A stretch of DNA of 64,000 nucleotides from Longitalea arenae (lineage in GTDB: Bacteria; Bacteroidota; Bacteroidia; Chitinophagales; Chitinophagaceae). The notes below the pieces were generated by a model. That model searched no databases. It saw nothing but the letters and a program-made list of their open reading frames with translations, and was not told where the DNA came from. Positions 1 to 7,885 of the stretch are shown here, one piece after another. The stretch's first letter is position 1; each line of letters begins with the position of its first letter. The DNA lies in NCBI RefSeq assembly GCF_016924755.1, contig NZ_JAFFJX010000011.1, forward strand, positions 124,001 to 188,000. The letters are read 5' to 3'. The position numbers were made by a program, and so were the translations under genes.

Positions 1-672
1 TCTGGGAAAGCGGGCGCTTTTATCAGCGCCGGAAATACCGGGGCCATGCTGGTTGGTGCTATGTATAGCATTAAACCCATCGAAGGTGTTCAGCGCCCCA
101 CTATCTCAACCATCATTCCAAAAGACAACGGAAACACCGGTCTGTTGCTCGATGTTGGCCTCAATGCCGACTGTAAACCCGAGCACCTGAACCAGTTCGC
201 CCTCCTGGGTTCGCTGTATGCGAAGCATATCCTGGGCATTGATAATCCGCGTGTTGCTTTGCTGAATATCGGTGAAGAAGAAGGTAAGGGTAACCTGTTG
301 GCGCAAGGTACCTATCCCCTGCTGAAAGAAAATGAGCAGATCAATTTCGTAGGCAATGTGGAAGGACGGGATATCCTGCTCGATAAAGCCGATGTAATGG
401 TGTGCGATGGATTTACCGGAAATGTGATCCTGAAAATGGCTGAATCATTATACGAGATCACGCACCGCAAAGAGATCAAACACGATTACCTCGATCGCTT
501 TAATTTTGAGCTCTATGGCGGAACCCCCGTGCTGGGTGTTGCCAAACCGGTGATCATTGGCCATGGCATTTCTCACGCCAAAGCCTTCAGTAATATGATC
601 CACCTGGCGCAGAAAATGATCGCCACCGACCTGCTGGGTAAAATGAAGACCAGTATCACGCCGAACGCTTAA
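1..672 (+). CDS. plsX: Phosphate acyltransferase PlsX, 3' part
   Basis: PlsX makes acyl-phosphate from acyl-ACP and phosphate, the first step of the PlsX/PlsY route to phospholipids, at the inner face of the membrane. The frame is open from base 1, where it encodes AFISAGNTGAM, a PlsX core motif. About 223 residues are visible and roughly 100 N-terminal residues lie outside the window, judging from the family's usual 310-350. CDGFTGNV and GHGISHAKA are further family motifs. The final residues TPNA and the stop are encoded by an intergenic word array that starts inside the gene. A strong hairpin terminator follows. Confidence 0.95.
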   Translation, partial: SGKAGAFISAGNTGAMLVGAMYSIKPIEGVQRPTISTIIPKDNGNTGLLLDVGLNADCKPEHLNQFALLGSLYAKHILGIDNPRVALLNIGEEEGKGNLLAQGTYPLLKENEQINFVGNVEGRDILLDKADVMVCDGFTGNVILKMAESLYEITHRKEIKHDYLDRFNFELYGGTPVLGVAKPVIIGHGISHAKAFSNMIHLAQKMIATDLLGKMKTSITPNA

Positions 673-703
673 CGCGGAACGCAAAACGCCGAACACGCCA
701 ACT
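658..703. repeat. Word array, GAACGC family (plsX tail)
   Basis: Degenerate repeats of words such as AACGCGGAACGC and AAACGCCGAAC with a period near 8. The array begins inside plsX and contains its stop codon. The first 18 bases are identical at 17 of 18 positions to bases 17984-18001, where the array likewise contains the stop codon of an unrelated gene. Confidence 0.8.
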
Positions 704-719
704 ATATCATTTAATATAA

Positions 720-758
720 ACGCCCATCCTGGTGTAACCGGGATGGGCGTTGTTTTTT
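720..758 (+). terminator. Intrinsic terminator of plsX
   Basis: A perfect 10-bp stem (720-729 with 741-750, ACGCCCATCC arm) with an 11-nt loop, followed by TGTTTTTT. Confidence 0.9.
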
Positions 759-811
759 GGTTCAATGGTTAATTGTGGTTCTACTGGTGCCAGCTGCGCC
801 GGCCGGCAGCT

Positions 812-819
812 TATTTTTG
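812..819 (+). promoter_or_regulatory. -7 element of the CPBP protease gene
   Basis: TATTTTTG fits the Bacteroidota TAnnTTTG element, just after the plsX terminator and 56 bases before the next start codon. No clear TTTG at -33. Confidence 0.5.
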
Positions 820-875
820 GCTTTTGTGATTTTTGTAGATACCTTCCGCAGCCAACACACAATTGATATTTACAG

Positions 876-1850
876 ATGAATGAGATCATTGGTTACCTGA
901 AGAACTACTTCCAATCCATCAACCGCACCGTTTTCCTGCTCATTACCCTGCTTGTAGCCATCGCCATCACCTGCAATTATACCCTTGGCATTGAACGTGC
1001 TATCGTTGCGTTTCAATCCTGGCCCCTGCGAATCGCCGGCTTTTTCCTGCTCTTTGCCTTTATCTTTTCCCTGGCCTGGCTGCTGCAATTTCTTCTGGCC
1101 CCGGAAACCATACCACTTTCCGCTGGCAGGCTCCCCATGCCCGCAGGACCGGAATCCGCCGGAAGCCGGATCTTTTTCATGCTGCTAATGGCAGCACCAG
1201 CTATTTTTGCCCTGAAGATCAGCTTTGACGTGGTCTCGCGTACCCTTACGGCGCCGTTAGCGTTTCCCTGGAACCAATATTGGTACAAGGTGCTCGACTG
1301 GCCATTAAAATTGTTGGTAGTAGCCCTGCCCGTGGTCGCCATCTGGCGCCTGGGCCGTTTTGATGATCCAATGGCCGGTTTGCAGGGCAAAGGGTTCCAG
1401 CTTCGGCCTTATCTGTTGTTATTGCTGTGTATGGTGCCGCTGATCGCCTTTGCGGCCACCCAGCCTGATTTCCTGCACACCTATCCCAAGGTGCAGCGCA
1501 TTGATGTGCTGGATCAATACGTGACCAATAGCCTTCCCTGGAAAGTGTTGTACGAGCTTTCTTATGGGATCGACTTTTTGACCATCGAATTCTTCTTTCG
1601 CGGATTTTTGGTGCTTGCATTTGCACGCTTTGCCGGTAAACATGCCATACTACCGGTAGCGGCATTCTACTGTGCTATACATTTCGGAAAGCCCCTGTTT
1701 GAATGTATCACCTCTTATTTCGGGGGCATCATTCTTGGCGCTGTAGTGTACAATACACGTAGTATCTGGGGAGGATTAATACTTCACCTCGGTATTGCCT
1801 GGCTCATGGAGCTGGCAGGCTACCTGGGGCATGTTTATAAAGGAGTGTAA
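876..1850 (+). CDS. CPBP-family intramembrane metalloprotease homologue
   Basis: A 324-residue polytopic membrane protein of the CPBP (CAAX protease and bacteriocin-processing, Abi) family. About eight hydrophobic segments are visible. The C-terminal third carries the family's motifs: IEFFFRGF (the EExxxR region, with Ile in place of the first Glu), AIHFGKP with the second-motif His, and LHLGIAW with a third His. These residues coordinate the metal in characterised members; substrates here are unknown. It has its own promoter after the plsX terminator and its ATG lies in ACAGATGAATGAG. Loss of one Glu of the pair could weaken catalysis, though many homologues keep only the second. Confidence 0.85.
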   Translation: MNEIIGYLKNYFQSINRTVFLLITLLVAIAITCNYTLGIERAIVAFQSWPLRIAGFFLLFAFIFSLAWLLQFLLAPETIPLSAGRLPMPAGPESAGSRIFFMLLMAAPAIFALKISFDVVSRTLTAPLAFPWNQYWYKVLDWPLKLLVVALPVVAIWRLGRFDDPMAGLQGKGFQLRPYLLLLLCMVPLIAFAATQPDFLHTYPKVQRIDVLDQYVTNSLPWKVLYELSYGIDFLTIEFFFRGFLVLAFARFAGKHAILPVAAFYCAIHFGKPLFECITSYFGGIILGAVVYNTRSIWGGLILHLGIAWLMELAGYLGHVYKGV

Positions 1851-1865
1851 AGCACCTATGCTGGA

Positions 1866-2069
1866 TTACAGCAAATAAAGATTTTTCTGTTTAATATAAG
1901 CACAAAATGGATATTCCCGGGCAATGGCGTTTAAACGGGCCACTGTTTCTTCGCTGGGCGGAGTGGGTTGTACATTCTCACGCAGGAGCTTATCTGCAAT
2001 AGTGCTGTTTTCGAAGGTGGGCGTTGCTGTGCTCGTAGCGGTTGCCAATGTGAAAGTTTTCTTTTTCAT
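1866..2069 (-). CDS. Small conserved-looking protein A (PPSEE/YPFC type)
   Basis: A 67-residue protein of unknown function. It starts KKKTFTLAT, is rich in Thr and Ala at the N-terminus, and ends in a segment PPSEETVARLNAIAREYPFC followed by AYIKQKN. A second gene 300 bases upstream (2369-2596) ends with the same segment (PPSEEVIAQLNRIAQEYPFC, YYKQK), so the two are paralogues. This conservation over about 27 residues with different N-terminal halves argues that both are translated. No signal peptide, membrane segment or known domain is evident. TTTTTG lies four bases before the ATG, suggesting a leaderless transcript. Confidence 0.6.
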   Translation of the reverse strand: MKKKTFTLATATSTATPTFENSTIADKLLRENVQPTPPSEETVARLNAIAREYPFCAYIKQKNLYLL

Positions 2070-2368
2070 GCGCCAAAAATTTACAAGTAGTGAAAAAATG
2101 TAATTGAACAGGCTTTCCGTTGGATACGTGCTACTAAAATCAGGACGACTTCATATGGCAGAAAAAAGAAAGAATCGGAATTCGTTTAATCTATGGCAAG
2201 TAGGAAACAAGGAAGAAAGTACTTAGGAAAATGATCTACTCAAAGATAGACCAAAAAATGTAAATGAGCCAGCTTTTAACAAAAAATATAAGTGCCCAGT
2301 ACCTGAAAAACGGGTTTATAAAGACAAGTACTTAGGTACACCCATAGTTTTATTCATATGCCATTTAA
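2070..2368. other. Spacer between the two small paralogues
   Basis: 299 AT-rich bases without a convincing gene. The 11-mer AAGTACTTAGG occurs twice (2217-2227 and 2326-2336), 109 bases apart; I cannot assign a role to it. Confidence 0.4.
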
Positions 2369-2596
2369 TCACAATGGATCATTTACTTTCTGTTTATAGT
2401 ATACGCAAAAAGGATATTCCTGCGCAATGCGATTTAGCTGTGCTATAACCTCTTCACTGGGTGGCGAAACTTTATTTACTATCTTAACCGGCTGCTCGCT
2501 GATGGTCTTTCTCTTCTTTATGCGGCGCGTATACTTCCGGGTGATAGCAGGCAACTCCAAAGCAGGAGCATACATAGTTGCCGATGTTTTCTTCAT
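2369..2596 (-). CDS. Small conserved-looking protein B (PPSEE/YPFC type)
   Basis: A 75-residue protein of unknown function, paralogous to the product of 1866-2069. The N-terminal half differs and is basic (TRKYTRRIKKRKT, residues about 23-35). The C-terminal 27 residues contain the shared segment PPSEExxAxLNxIAxEYPFC followed by xYxKQK. The pattern of a variable basic or Thr/Ala-rich head and a conserved tail with one Cys is unusual for such short proteins. No transmembrane segment. The two genes lie in tandem on the minus strand but probably do not form a tight operon because 299 bases separate them. Confidence 0.6.
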   Translation of the reverse strand: MKKTSATMYAPALELPAITRKYTRRIKKRKTISEQPVKIVNKVSPPSEEVIAQLNRIAQEYPFCVYYKQKVNDPL

Positions 2597-2934
2597 GCGT
2601 TAAATCTTTATTATGGTTATGAGATGATGGTAAACTAAATATGTATGTGCCACAACATGTGAATTGTGCACGTGCTACTACAAACATCAGGATAACCAGA
2701 TCATTCAACGGGTACCTGCTAAAGAGGACGTGAGTGAGGATTAACTATTCAAAATAAAGTTCGAGAACTGAGCTGTAATAATTGCGTTTTGAAAGTTATC
2801 AAATTTAGACCTTTTTGATATATAATCCATATTTTTTAACCAATTCAGCTAATAAAAAAACCGGATGACAAACAATGATCATCCGGTTGCTTATAAATCA
2901 ATTACTACTATCAAACGTTGTTCACACGCCGATC
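2597..2934. other. AT-rich intergenic region
   Basis: 338 bases that hold the upstream region of small protein B and, at its right end, the terminator of the DUF4397 gene. I see no gene. Confidence 0.5.
2851..2888 (-). terminator. Terminator of the DUF4397 lipoprotein gene
   Basis: Perfect 10-bp stem AACCGGATGA (2859-2868) with 2879-2888, 10-nt loop, followed on the minus strand by a run of seven T. Confidence 0.9.
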
Positions 2935-3666
2935 CTAATCAGCTGCCTGCAGTATTTCCAGGCCGAACTGATTCTTATCTGTTCCACCTTTGATACCCTT
3001 CAGAAAGATGGTATAAGCCTGCCCCTGCGCCAGGAAAACCGAAGTCCTTTGGGCAATGACTGAATCGGCACCCGCCTTCTTTACTATAATATTATAAGTA
3101 TTGGGAACCGTTCCGGTGAACTGGTTAAAGAAATCGCTTTGCGTATTATCAGCATGCTGACGGCCGGTCTCAATTTGCGAATTGTCTAAATACACATCTA
3201 CTTCGCCAATATCCGGGCTCATATGGAAAAACCGGTAATAGGCTTTGTCAGCTGTGAGCACCCGGTAATCATCCCTGATCCTGACTGCGCCCACATGGGT
3301 AGAGTCGATATTATACAGCAAGAGCGTATTATATTGAAGGGAGTCGTATAGGCCGGTACCCAGACTGGCCACCACGCTATCGCTGCCCGTTTTCTTAAAA
3401 ACGACGCCATAAGCCCCCGGCTCAAGCGCGGAATAAGCATCCGCCACCATACCTGGTGTTATTGAGGAAGATGCCGGCTGGGAATTTCCATTGAAAAAGA
3501 CCTGGATGGCAGGTGCCCTGGGCGCCAGATGCATTAATGACAAATATGTTTTTGGTGTAGGAGGGGTGGTTTGTGTCTCCTTCAAACAGCCACTTAACAA
3601 CAAGGATAAAAAAGACAGTGCGCCCAAAGCCAAAAAAACATTTTTTCTTACTTGCACAGTTTTCAT
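2935..3666 (-). CDS. DUF4397 lipoprotein
   Basis: A 243-residue predicted lipoprotein. The N-terminus has a basic start, a hydrophobic stretch and a lipobox LLSGC, so it is exported and lipidated. The rest resembles DUF4397, beta-rich repeats often found in Bacteroidota surface proteins: YLSLMHLAPRAPAIQVFFNG (residues about 42-61) and YRFFHMSPDIGEVDVYLDN (about 143-161) are two parallel copies of the repeat. Function is unknown; members are usually thought to be extracellular or outer-membrane proteins. The gene stands alone with its own terminator. Confidence 0.85.
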   Translation of the reverse strand: MKTVQVRKNVFLALGALSFLSLLLSGCLKETQTTPPTPKTYLSLMHLAPRAPAIQVFFNGNSQPASSSITPGMVADAYSALEPGAYGVVFKKTGSDSVVASLGTGLYDSLQYNTLLLYNIDSTHVGAVRIRDDYRVLTADKAYYRFFHMSPDIGEVDVYLDNSQIETGRQHADNTQSDFFNQFTGTVPNTYNIIVKKAGADSVIAQRTSVFLAQGQAYTIFLKGIKGGTDKNQFGLEILQAAD

Positions 3667-3844
3667 TTTTAGTTTAAAATATAATTATGGTGTTTAAACC
3701 TGGTGGCAACTTCACCAACTGGCCGGCTATCAGACCGCGAATGTACCAATTAGTTTAGCTGGATATAATGATTTTCTGGCCTTTATGACAATCAGCCAAT
3801 AGGCTCCGTTGCACCCGCTTTTATATTATAGCTGCTTATAAAGT

Positions 3845-3869
3845 AAAAAGGGCTCATTCAGCCCTTTTT
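3845..3869 (-). terminator. Terminator of the DUF6600 gene
   Basis: Perfect 10-bp stem AAAAAGGGCT (3845-3854) with 3860-3869 around a 5-nt loop; the minus-strand 3' side ends in five T. Confidence 0.9.
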
Positions 3870-3886
3870 GTATCGAAAAAATCATT

Positions 3887-5365
3887 TTATCCCTGCCGGA
3901 TCCAGCCGCCACGTCCCTGCCCCCGATCACCGCGGTTCTCTCCACCCTGGGGTGCTGTCCGCTGCTCCCGGCCAAACCCGCCCCTGTCTTCCTGGCTGCG
4001 GCGTTCAAACTGCGGTTGCTGCTGGGGCCTTTCGCGCATCAAACGCTCCTGTTGCTGCCTTCTTTCTTCAAACTGCCGGCGGTTGTTTTCGGCCTGGTTA
4101 TTTCGTTCCTGCATTATGCGCTGCTGCCGGTCACGTTCTTCGAACAAACGGCGGCTGTTCTCTGCCTGGGCATTCCGCTCGCGAATCAAACGCTCCTGCT
4201 GTTGCCTCCTTTCTTCAAACTGCCGGCGATCATTATCCCCGCTCCTTTCCCGGATCATCCGTTCGGGCTGCTGCCGCCTTGCTTCGAATGGATGGCGGTT
4301 GTTTTCGGCCTGGTTATTTCGCTCCCGCATCATGCGCTGCTGCCGGTCACGTTCTTCGAAGAAACGGCGGTTGTTCTCTGCCTGGGCATTCCGGTCGCGC
4401 GTCATGCGCTGTTGATCGGCTCTTTCCTCAAATGGGCGGCGAACGTCTTCCCCACTCCTTTGCCGCATCATTCGATCCGGTTGCGACCTGTCTGCAAAAC
4501 GACGGTCATTGTTACCGTGATTGGTTTCGAAACGCCGGTTCTCGCGCCTTCCATCGGCCATGTTCTGCTGTTGATCGCGGTTGAACCGCTGCACCCTTTC
4601 AGGCGCATAGCGGGCATTATCGCGGTTTACCCGGGGCCGGTAGATCGCCACTTCATTGTTGCGATAATTGGTTCTGCCTGGCCTGGCGGCGTCCCGCACC
4701 GACACGCTGCGAAACGGATCCCTGGCATAGCGGGCTACCTCTCGGTGGCCGGGCCCCGTGCGGAACACGTTCCGTTCATGATGATAATTATTAATGATAG
4801 TAGTGTTGTTAATAATGGTAGTGTTCCGTTGCACGTTGACGTAATAATTGGAAACACGCGGCGAAGCGATGTACTGCCTGTCTACAAAACACCAGTAATT
4901 AGCAGGGGGGTTATAATGGCCGAACGAAAGATTTACACTAAGCTGGAATTGCGGACCCAATGGCGCCCAGCCATAATAACTTCCGCCGCTGCGCCAGCAA
5001 ACCCAGGCCGGAGACCATTCATAACCGGGCATCCACAGCCAGCCATAATAGTCATCGTAAAACCAGCGGCCATAGTGGAAAGGCGCCCAGCCCCAGCTGT
5101 AATTCGACACCCACATCCAGCCAAAATCATCTGTAAAGACCCAATGGCCGTTGGTGCTATAAGGTCTGAAGCCGGCGCCGATATCAGGGCGCCATACATA
5201 ACCGTATTCAGGATAATCAATCCAGTTTCCATATGGCTCCAGCTCGTTGTAGAACGTCTGGTAAGAAACCTGCACCGATACCTGGGCAGTTGCTTTATGA
5301 GAGGCACTGCCAAACAGCAATACCATGAGTATTGTCGAAGTGCTGATTGCTTTGCATCGTTTCAT
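3887..5365 (-). CDS. DUF6600-type secreted protein with Arg/Gln/Glu-rich repeat tail
   Basis: A 492-residue exported protein. Residues 1-27 form a signal peptide ending near KATAQ. Residues about 35-170 are rich in Trp, Tyr and Gly (GNWIDYPEYGYVWRP, GWAPFHYGRWFYDD, YYGWLWMPGYEWSP), the pattern of the DUF6600 family. A linker with TTIINNTTIINN follows. From about residue 290 to 460 the chain consists of degenerate 23-25-residue repeats dominated by Arg, Gln, Glu and Asn, and it ends in a Gly/Arg-rich tail. The charged part is probably an extended helix or disordered. The envelope role is unknown. The opposite strand carries long spurious open frames caused by the composition. Confidence 0.8.
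   Translation of the reverse strand: MKRCKAISTSTILMVLLFGSASHKATAQVSVQVSYQTFYNELEPYGNWIDYPEYGYVWRPDIGAGFRPYSTNGHWVFTDDFGWMWVSNYSWGWAPFHYGRWFYDDYYGWLWMPGYEWSPAWVCWRSGGSYYGWAPLGPQFQLSVNLSFGHYNPPANYWCFVDRQYIASPRVSNYYVNVQRNTTIINNTTIINNYHHERNVFRTGPGHREVARYARDPFRSVSVRDAARPGRTNYRNNEVAIYRPRVNRDNARYAPERVQRFNRDQQQNMADGRRENRRFETNHGNNDRRFADRSQPDRMMRQRSGEDVRRPFEERADQQRMTRDRNAQAENNRRFFEERDRQQRMMRERNNQAENNRHPFEARRQQPERMIRERSGDNDRRQFEERRQQQERLIRERNAQAENSRRLFEERDRQQRIMQERNNQAENNRRQFEERRQQQERLMRERPQQQPQFERRSQEDRGGFGREQRTAPQGGENRGDRGQGRGGWIRQG
4020..4500. repeat. Coding tandem repeat inside the DUF6600 gene
   Basis: About six degenerate copies of a 69-75 bp unit. On the protein level units begin RNAQAENNRR or RSGDNDRRQ and end in RQQQERLIRE or RDRQQRMMRE, partly alternating between two subtypes. 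Such tracts are prone to copy-number change. Confidence 0.75.
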
Positions 5366-5509
5366 TTAGGTATATTTTAGCATACACGATCGGGAGAGAA
5401 GTCAGGCTTGCGGCTTATTTCTTCCTTATCAAGATAAAACGAATACAATGCCAGCGTTCAGGCAATTATGTCTTTTACAAATACTTTATGTGAAGAAAGG
5501 TATAAAACT

Positions 5510-5797
5510 GATGTGCTGATGTGCTGATGGCTGGTGAAAAACGGTTCCGATAATCAATGAGGCCCTGAAAGAATGTGATAATGTGATAATTCGATAATGT
5601 GATAATGAAATGCAACAGTTCCTATAACCAGGAGATTGTAAAAGAATGTGACAACCCGGTTACCGGGACAAGTTGTGATAATTCGATAATGGAATAATGA
5701 AATACAGTGGAAATGGTAAAGGTGTGAAACGTTACAGGCCCCTGTAACTTCTAACCAGGAACCTGTAACGCAGAAAACGACAACCGGCAACCGGTAG
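5510..5797. repeat. Mosaic of three word arrays
   Basis: Between two genes lie, in order, GTGCTGATGTGCTGATG words (5512-5528), GTGATAATGTGATAATTCGAT words (5574-5608, again 5674-5700) and GTTACAGG/ACCTGTAAC words (5731-5797). The perfect inverted pair GTTACAGG-cc-CCTGTAAC is at 5731-5748. The same three word families appear separately elsewhere in the window. The 435-base gap from 5366 to 5800 holds nothing else I can recognise. Confidence 0.75.
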
Positions 5798-5800
5798 CAA

Positions 5801-6721
5801 TTAATAATATTTAAAGCCCGTGCGCATCGCTTTATATAATGCAGTGGGTTTCATAGCAGGTACAATAATGCGGCGAATGGTGAACAAGGGATCCTGTTCG
5901 TCGCGTGGTGCATACAACTGGAATGCAGCGATCATACCTCTTTTCTTCAGTTCGGGAATCGCCTGCGGATTCCACAAACCAAACGGATAAGCAAAGTATT
6001 TGATCGGCTTGCCGGTAATAGCTTCAAGCTGTTTGGTAGGCTTTTCAATTTGCGTTACCCAGTCATTTCCCTGGTATTTTTTCACATTGTGGTGATCCCA
6101 GGTATGTGAAGCAATGGTATGTCCTTCATCGGAAAGATCTTTGATCTGTTCTTTGGTCATGTATCTCGGGCGGCCGATAGATACGGTCATCACAAAGAAC
6201 ACACCTTTGAAATTATATTTGTCCATGATGGGCTTGGCCACCGTGTATTGATCCAGGTCGGTATCATCGAAAGTGAGCATGACCGGCTTGGAAGGTAACG
6301 GCGTTCCTTCATTCAGATAAGCATACAACTGATCGGGCAGGATCGTATGGTAACCACTATCGGCCAGCATTTTCATTTGTTCGGCAAATGAAGCCGGTGG
6401 AACAATATACGCCTGGGCTGTTTTTGAATCAGTAGGCTTCCAGTCACGGATCTGGTGATAACATAAAATGGGAACTTCCGGTCTGTCGAGAATGGTTTTG
6501 GGATCAGCTACTTTGATACCATCGACAGAAGGCATGGGCGCCGCTTTTTCAGAGGCTGGAGCAGTTCCTGCGGGCTTTGACAGTTCAGGTGTGGATTTAC
6601 CGCTTACATCAGCGGCATTCGCTGAGGGACCAACCTGGCAATTGGCTGCCATAAAACAAAAGAAAGCAATTACAAGAATAGCTATCAATTCAGGCTTCGA
6701 ACGAAAAGTATGTGTTTTCAT
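5801..6721 (-). CDS. Polysaccharide deacetylase lipoprotein (NodB fold)
   Basis: A 306-residue predicted lipoprotein with a carbohydrate esterase family 4 (NodB) domain, which removes acetyl groups from polysaccharides such as peptidoglycan or chitin oligomers using a metal. The N-terminus is hydrophobic with lipobox AANC. Motifs in order: VPILCYHQI, TFDDTD (motif 1, with Thr where Gly is usual), SHTWDHH (motif 2, metal His residues) and FAYPFG (motif 3). I chose the start at 6721 because a TAAGTTTG promoter element lies 10 bases upstream and the longer frame has no signal sequence. The substrate cannot be told. Confidence 0.9.
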   Translation of the reverse strand: MKTHTFRSKPELIAILVIAFFCFMAANCQVGPSANAADVSGKSTPELSKPAGTAPASEKAAPMPSVDGIKVADPKTILDRPEVPILCYHQIRDWKPTDSKTAQAYIVPPASFAEQMKMLADSGYHTILPDQLYAYLNEGTPLPSKPVMLTFDDTDLDQYTVAKPIMDKYNFKGVFFVMTVSIGRPRYMTKEQIKDLSDEGHTIASHTWDHHNVKKYQGNDWVTQIEKPTKQLEAITGKPIKYFAYPFGLWNPQAIPELKKRGMIAAFQLYAPRDEQDPLFTIRRIIVPAMKPTALYKAMRTGFKYY

Positions 6722-6730
6722 AGAACGTCG

Positions 6731-6738
6731 CAAACTTA
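6731..6738 (-). promoter_or_regulatory. -7 element of the polysaccharide deacetylase gene
   Basis: TAAGTTTG on the minus strand, 9 bases before the chosen ATG at 6721; it supports that start over the upstream in-frame codons. Confidence 0.55.
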
Positions 6739-6900
6739 CGTAAAATAGGCATTGAATAAACGGACAATACCGTTGATTTGTTGTAAAATGTACTATGCAG
6801 CGCTTATTTTTTTTGCACATTCTGGCAGCAGGCAACAGCTTTGCAGTTTTTACGATAAAACAACACCAAATACACTTAGCGAAATTCCGGTAATACTATT

Positions 6901-7149
6901 AGGTGGCTAGTGGCAATTGGCGAGCGGCGGGTGGGAATAGCAAGTAGAAAAAGGCAGCAATGGCAAATGGCGAGTGGCGAATGGGGAATGGCAGAAATGA
7001 CGCGAGAGTCGCTAAATGTCGCGAGTGACGAATAAAAGCACCACTAGCTACTAACTATCAGCCACTAGTTACTCACTCACCGTTTAACCGTAGCTTTGCC
7101 CTTCATCATTGACCATTGCCCATTGACCATTCACCATTGACCATTGCCC
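6901..7149. repeat. Interleaved inverted word arrays upstream of the J-domain gene
   Basis: Four blocks: A 6901-6933 (GGCTAGTGGCAATTGGCGAG), B 6953-6992 (ATGGCAAATGGCGAGTGG), A' 7039-7081 (CCACTAGCTACTAACTATC) and B' 7101-7149 (CATTGACCATTCACC). A' is complementary to A and B' to B, giving the order A-B-A'-B'. B' runs up to one base before the start codon of the next gene. A further word block (GCGAGAGTCGC, GTCGCGAGTG) lies at 6999-7030. Confidence 0.75.
7091..7098 (+). promoter_or_regulatory. -7 element of the J-domain gene
   Basis: TAGCTTTG between blocks A' and B' of the word array. If used, block B' is the 5' untranslated region. Confidence 0.45.
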
Positions 7150-7150
7150 A

Positions 7151-7804
7151 ATGAATCAGGTAAAAGACTATTATAAAATTCTCGGTCTGCCCTCGACCGC
7201 TTCCCTGCAGGAGATCAAACGCTCATTCAGGCGGCTGGCGCAGCAATACCATCCCGACAAACATGGTGGTAGTCATATGGCGGCAGCCCAGTTCCGGGAA
7301 ATACAGGAAGCGTACAAGACACTGAGCGACCCAAAAAAGCGGGAAGCCTACCATTATCAACGCTGGTATGTGCGCAGCACCGGTAACTCATTTGCCAGCG
7401 CCCCGCTCACCCCTGCCCGTATCCTGCAGGAATGCCGCCTGCTGCAACAGTATGTTGCCTCCATGAATATCTTTCACCTTCGTTATGATGCCGTGAGCCT
7501 GCATATTCGCGATTTACTGACAGATAATGCCATTGGCATTTTGCATGAACAGCATAATACAACCATCAACCGCGAGATCATTCAAAGCGTGTTGACCGCC
7601 GCCCTGCCCCTGCCTAAGAAATTCTTTATGCCCATCGCTGAACGGTTGCTACGCTTGGCCGGTGATGATGCCACCGCCCTATCATCCATACAACAGGCAA
7701 TGGCCAATAAAAAGCAACGTCATGTGTGGGATAAATACAAATGGGTGCTGGTGCTGGTGATTACCGCATTGATCATGTGGCTGATGTACCGCTATGGCCT
7801 TTAA
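7151..7804 (+). CDS. J-domain protein with C-terminal membrane anchor
   Basis: A 217-residue protein. Residues 1-70 form a J domain (DYYKILGLPSTASLQEIKRS, then YHPDKHGG with the HPD tripeptide that stimulates the Hsp70 ATPase). There is no G/F-rich or zinc-finger region, so it is not DnaJ itself. The middle part (residues 85-190) is helical and unassigned. The C-terminus has one strong membrane segment (WVLVLVITALIMWLMY), so the J domain is probably tethered to the inner membrane facing the cytoplasm. It may recruit DnaK to a membrane site. The start codon abuts the word array. Confidence 0.85.
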   Translation: MNQVKDYYKILGLPSTASLQEIKRSFRRLAQQYHPDKHGGSHMAAAQFREIQEAYKTLSDPKKREAYHYQRWYVRSTGNSFASAPLTPARILQECRLLQQYVASMNIFHLRYDAVSLHIRDLLTDNAIGILHEQHNTTINREIIQSVLTAALPLPKKFFMPIAERLLRLAGDDATALSSIQQAMANKKQRHVWDKYKWVLVLVITALIMWLMYRYGL

Positions 7805-7885
7805 CATGGCCAAAACCATTTGAGAAAACAGCTGTTTAGATATAGAACCTGGTAACAATTAAACGCGACACTTTATACATTCATT

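Noticed and set aside
4016-5380. Long open frames on the + strand opposite the DUF6600 gene (4016-5380 and 3868-4584)
   Set aside because: They arise from the Arg/Gln/Glu-rich repeat composition of the minus-strand gene, have no domain, and the minus-strand product has a signal peptide and family motifs.
6901-7149. Insertion sequence or MITE ends
   Set aside because: No transposase and no target-site duplication were seen; inverted arms consist of short drifting words, not a defined terminal repeat.
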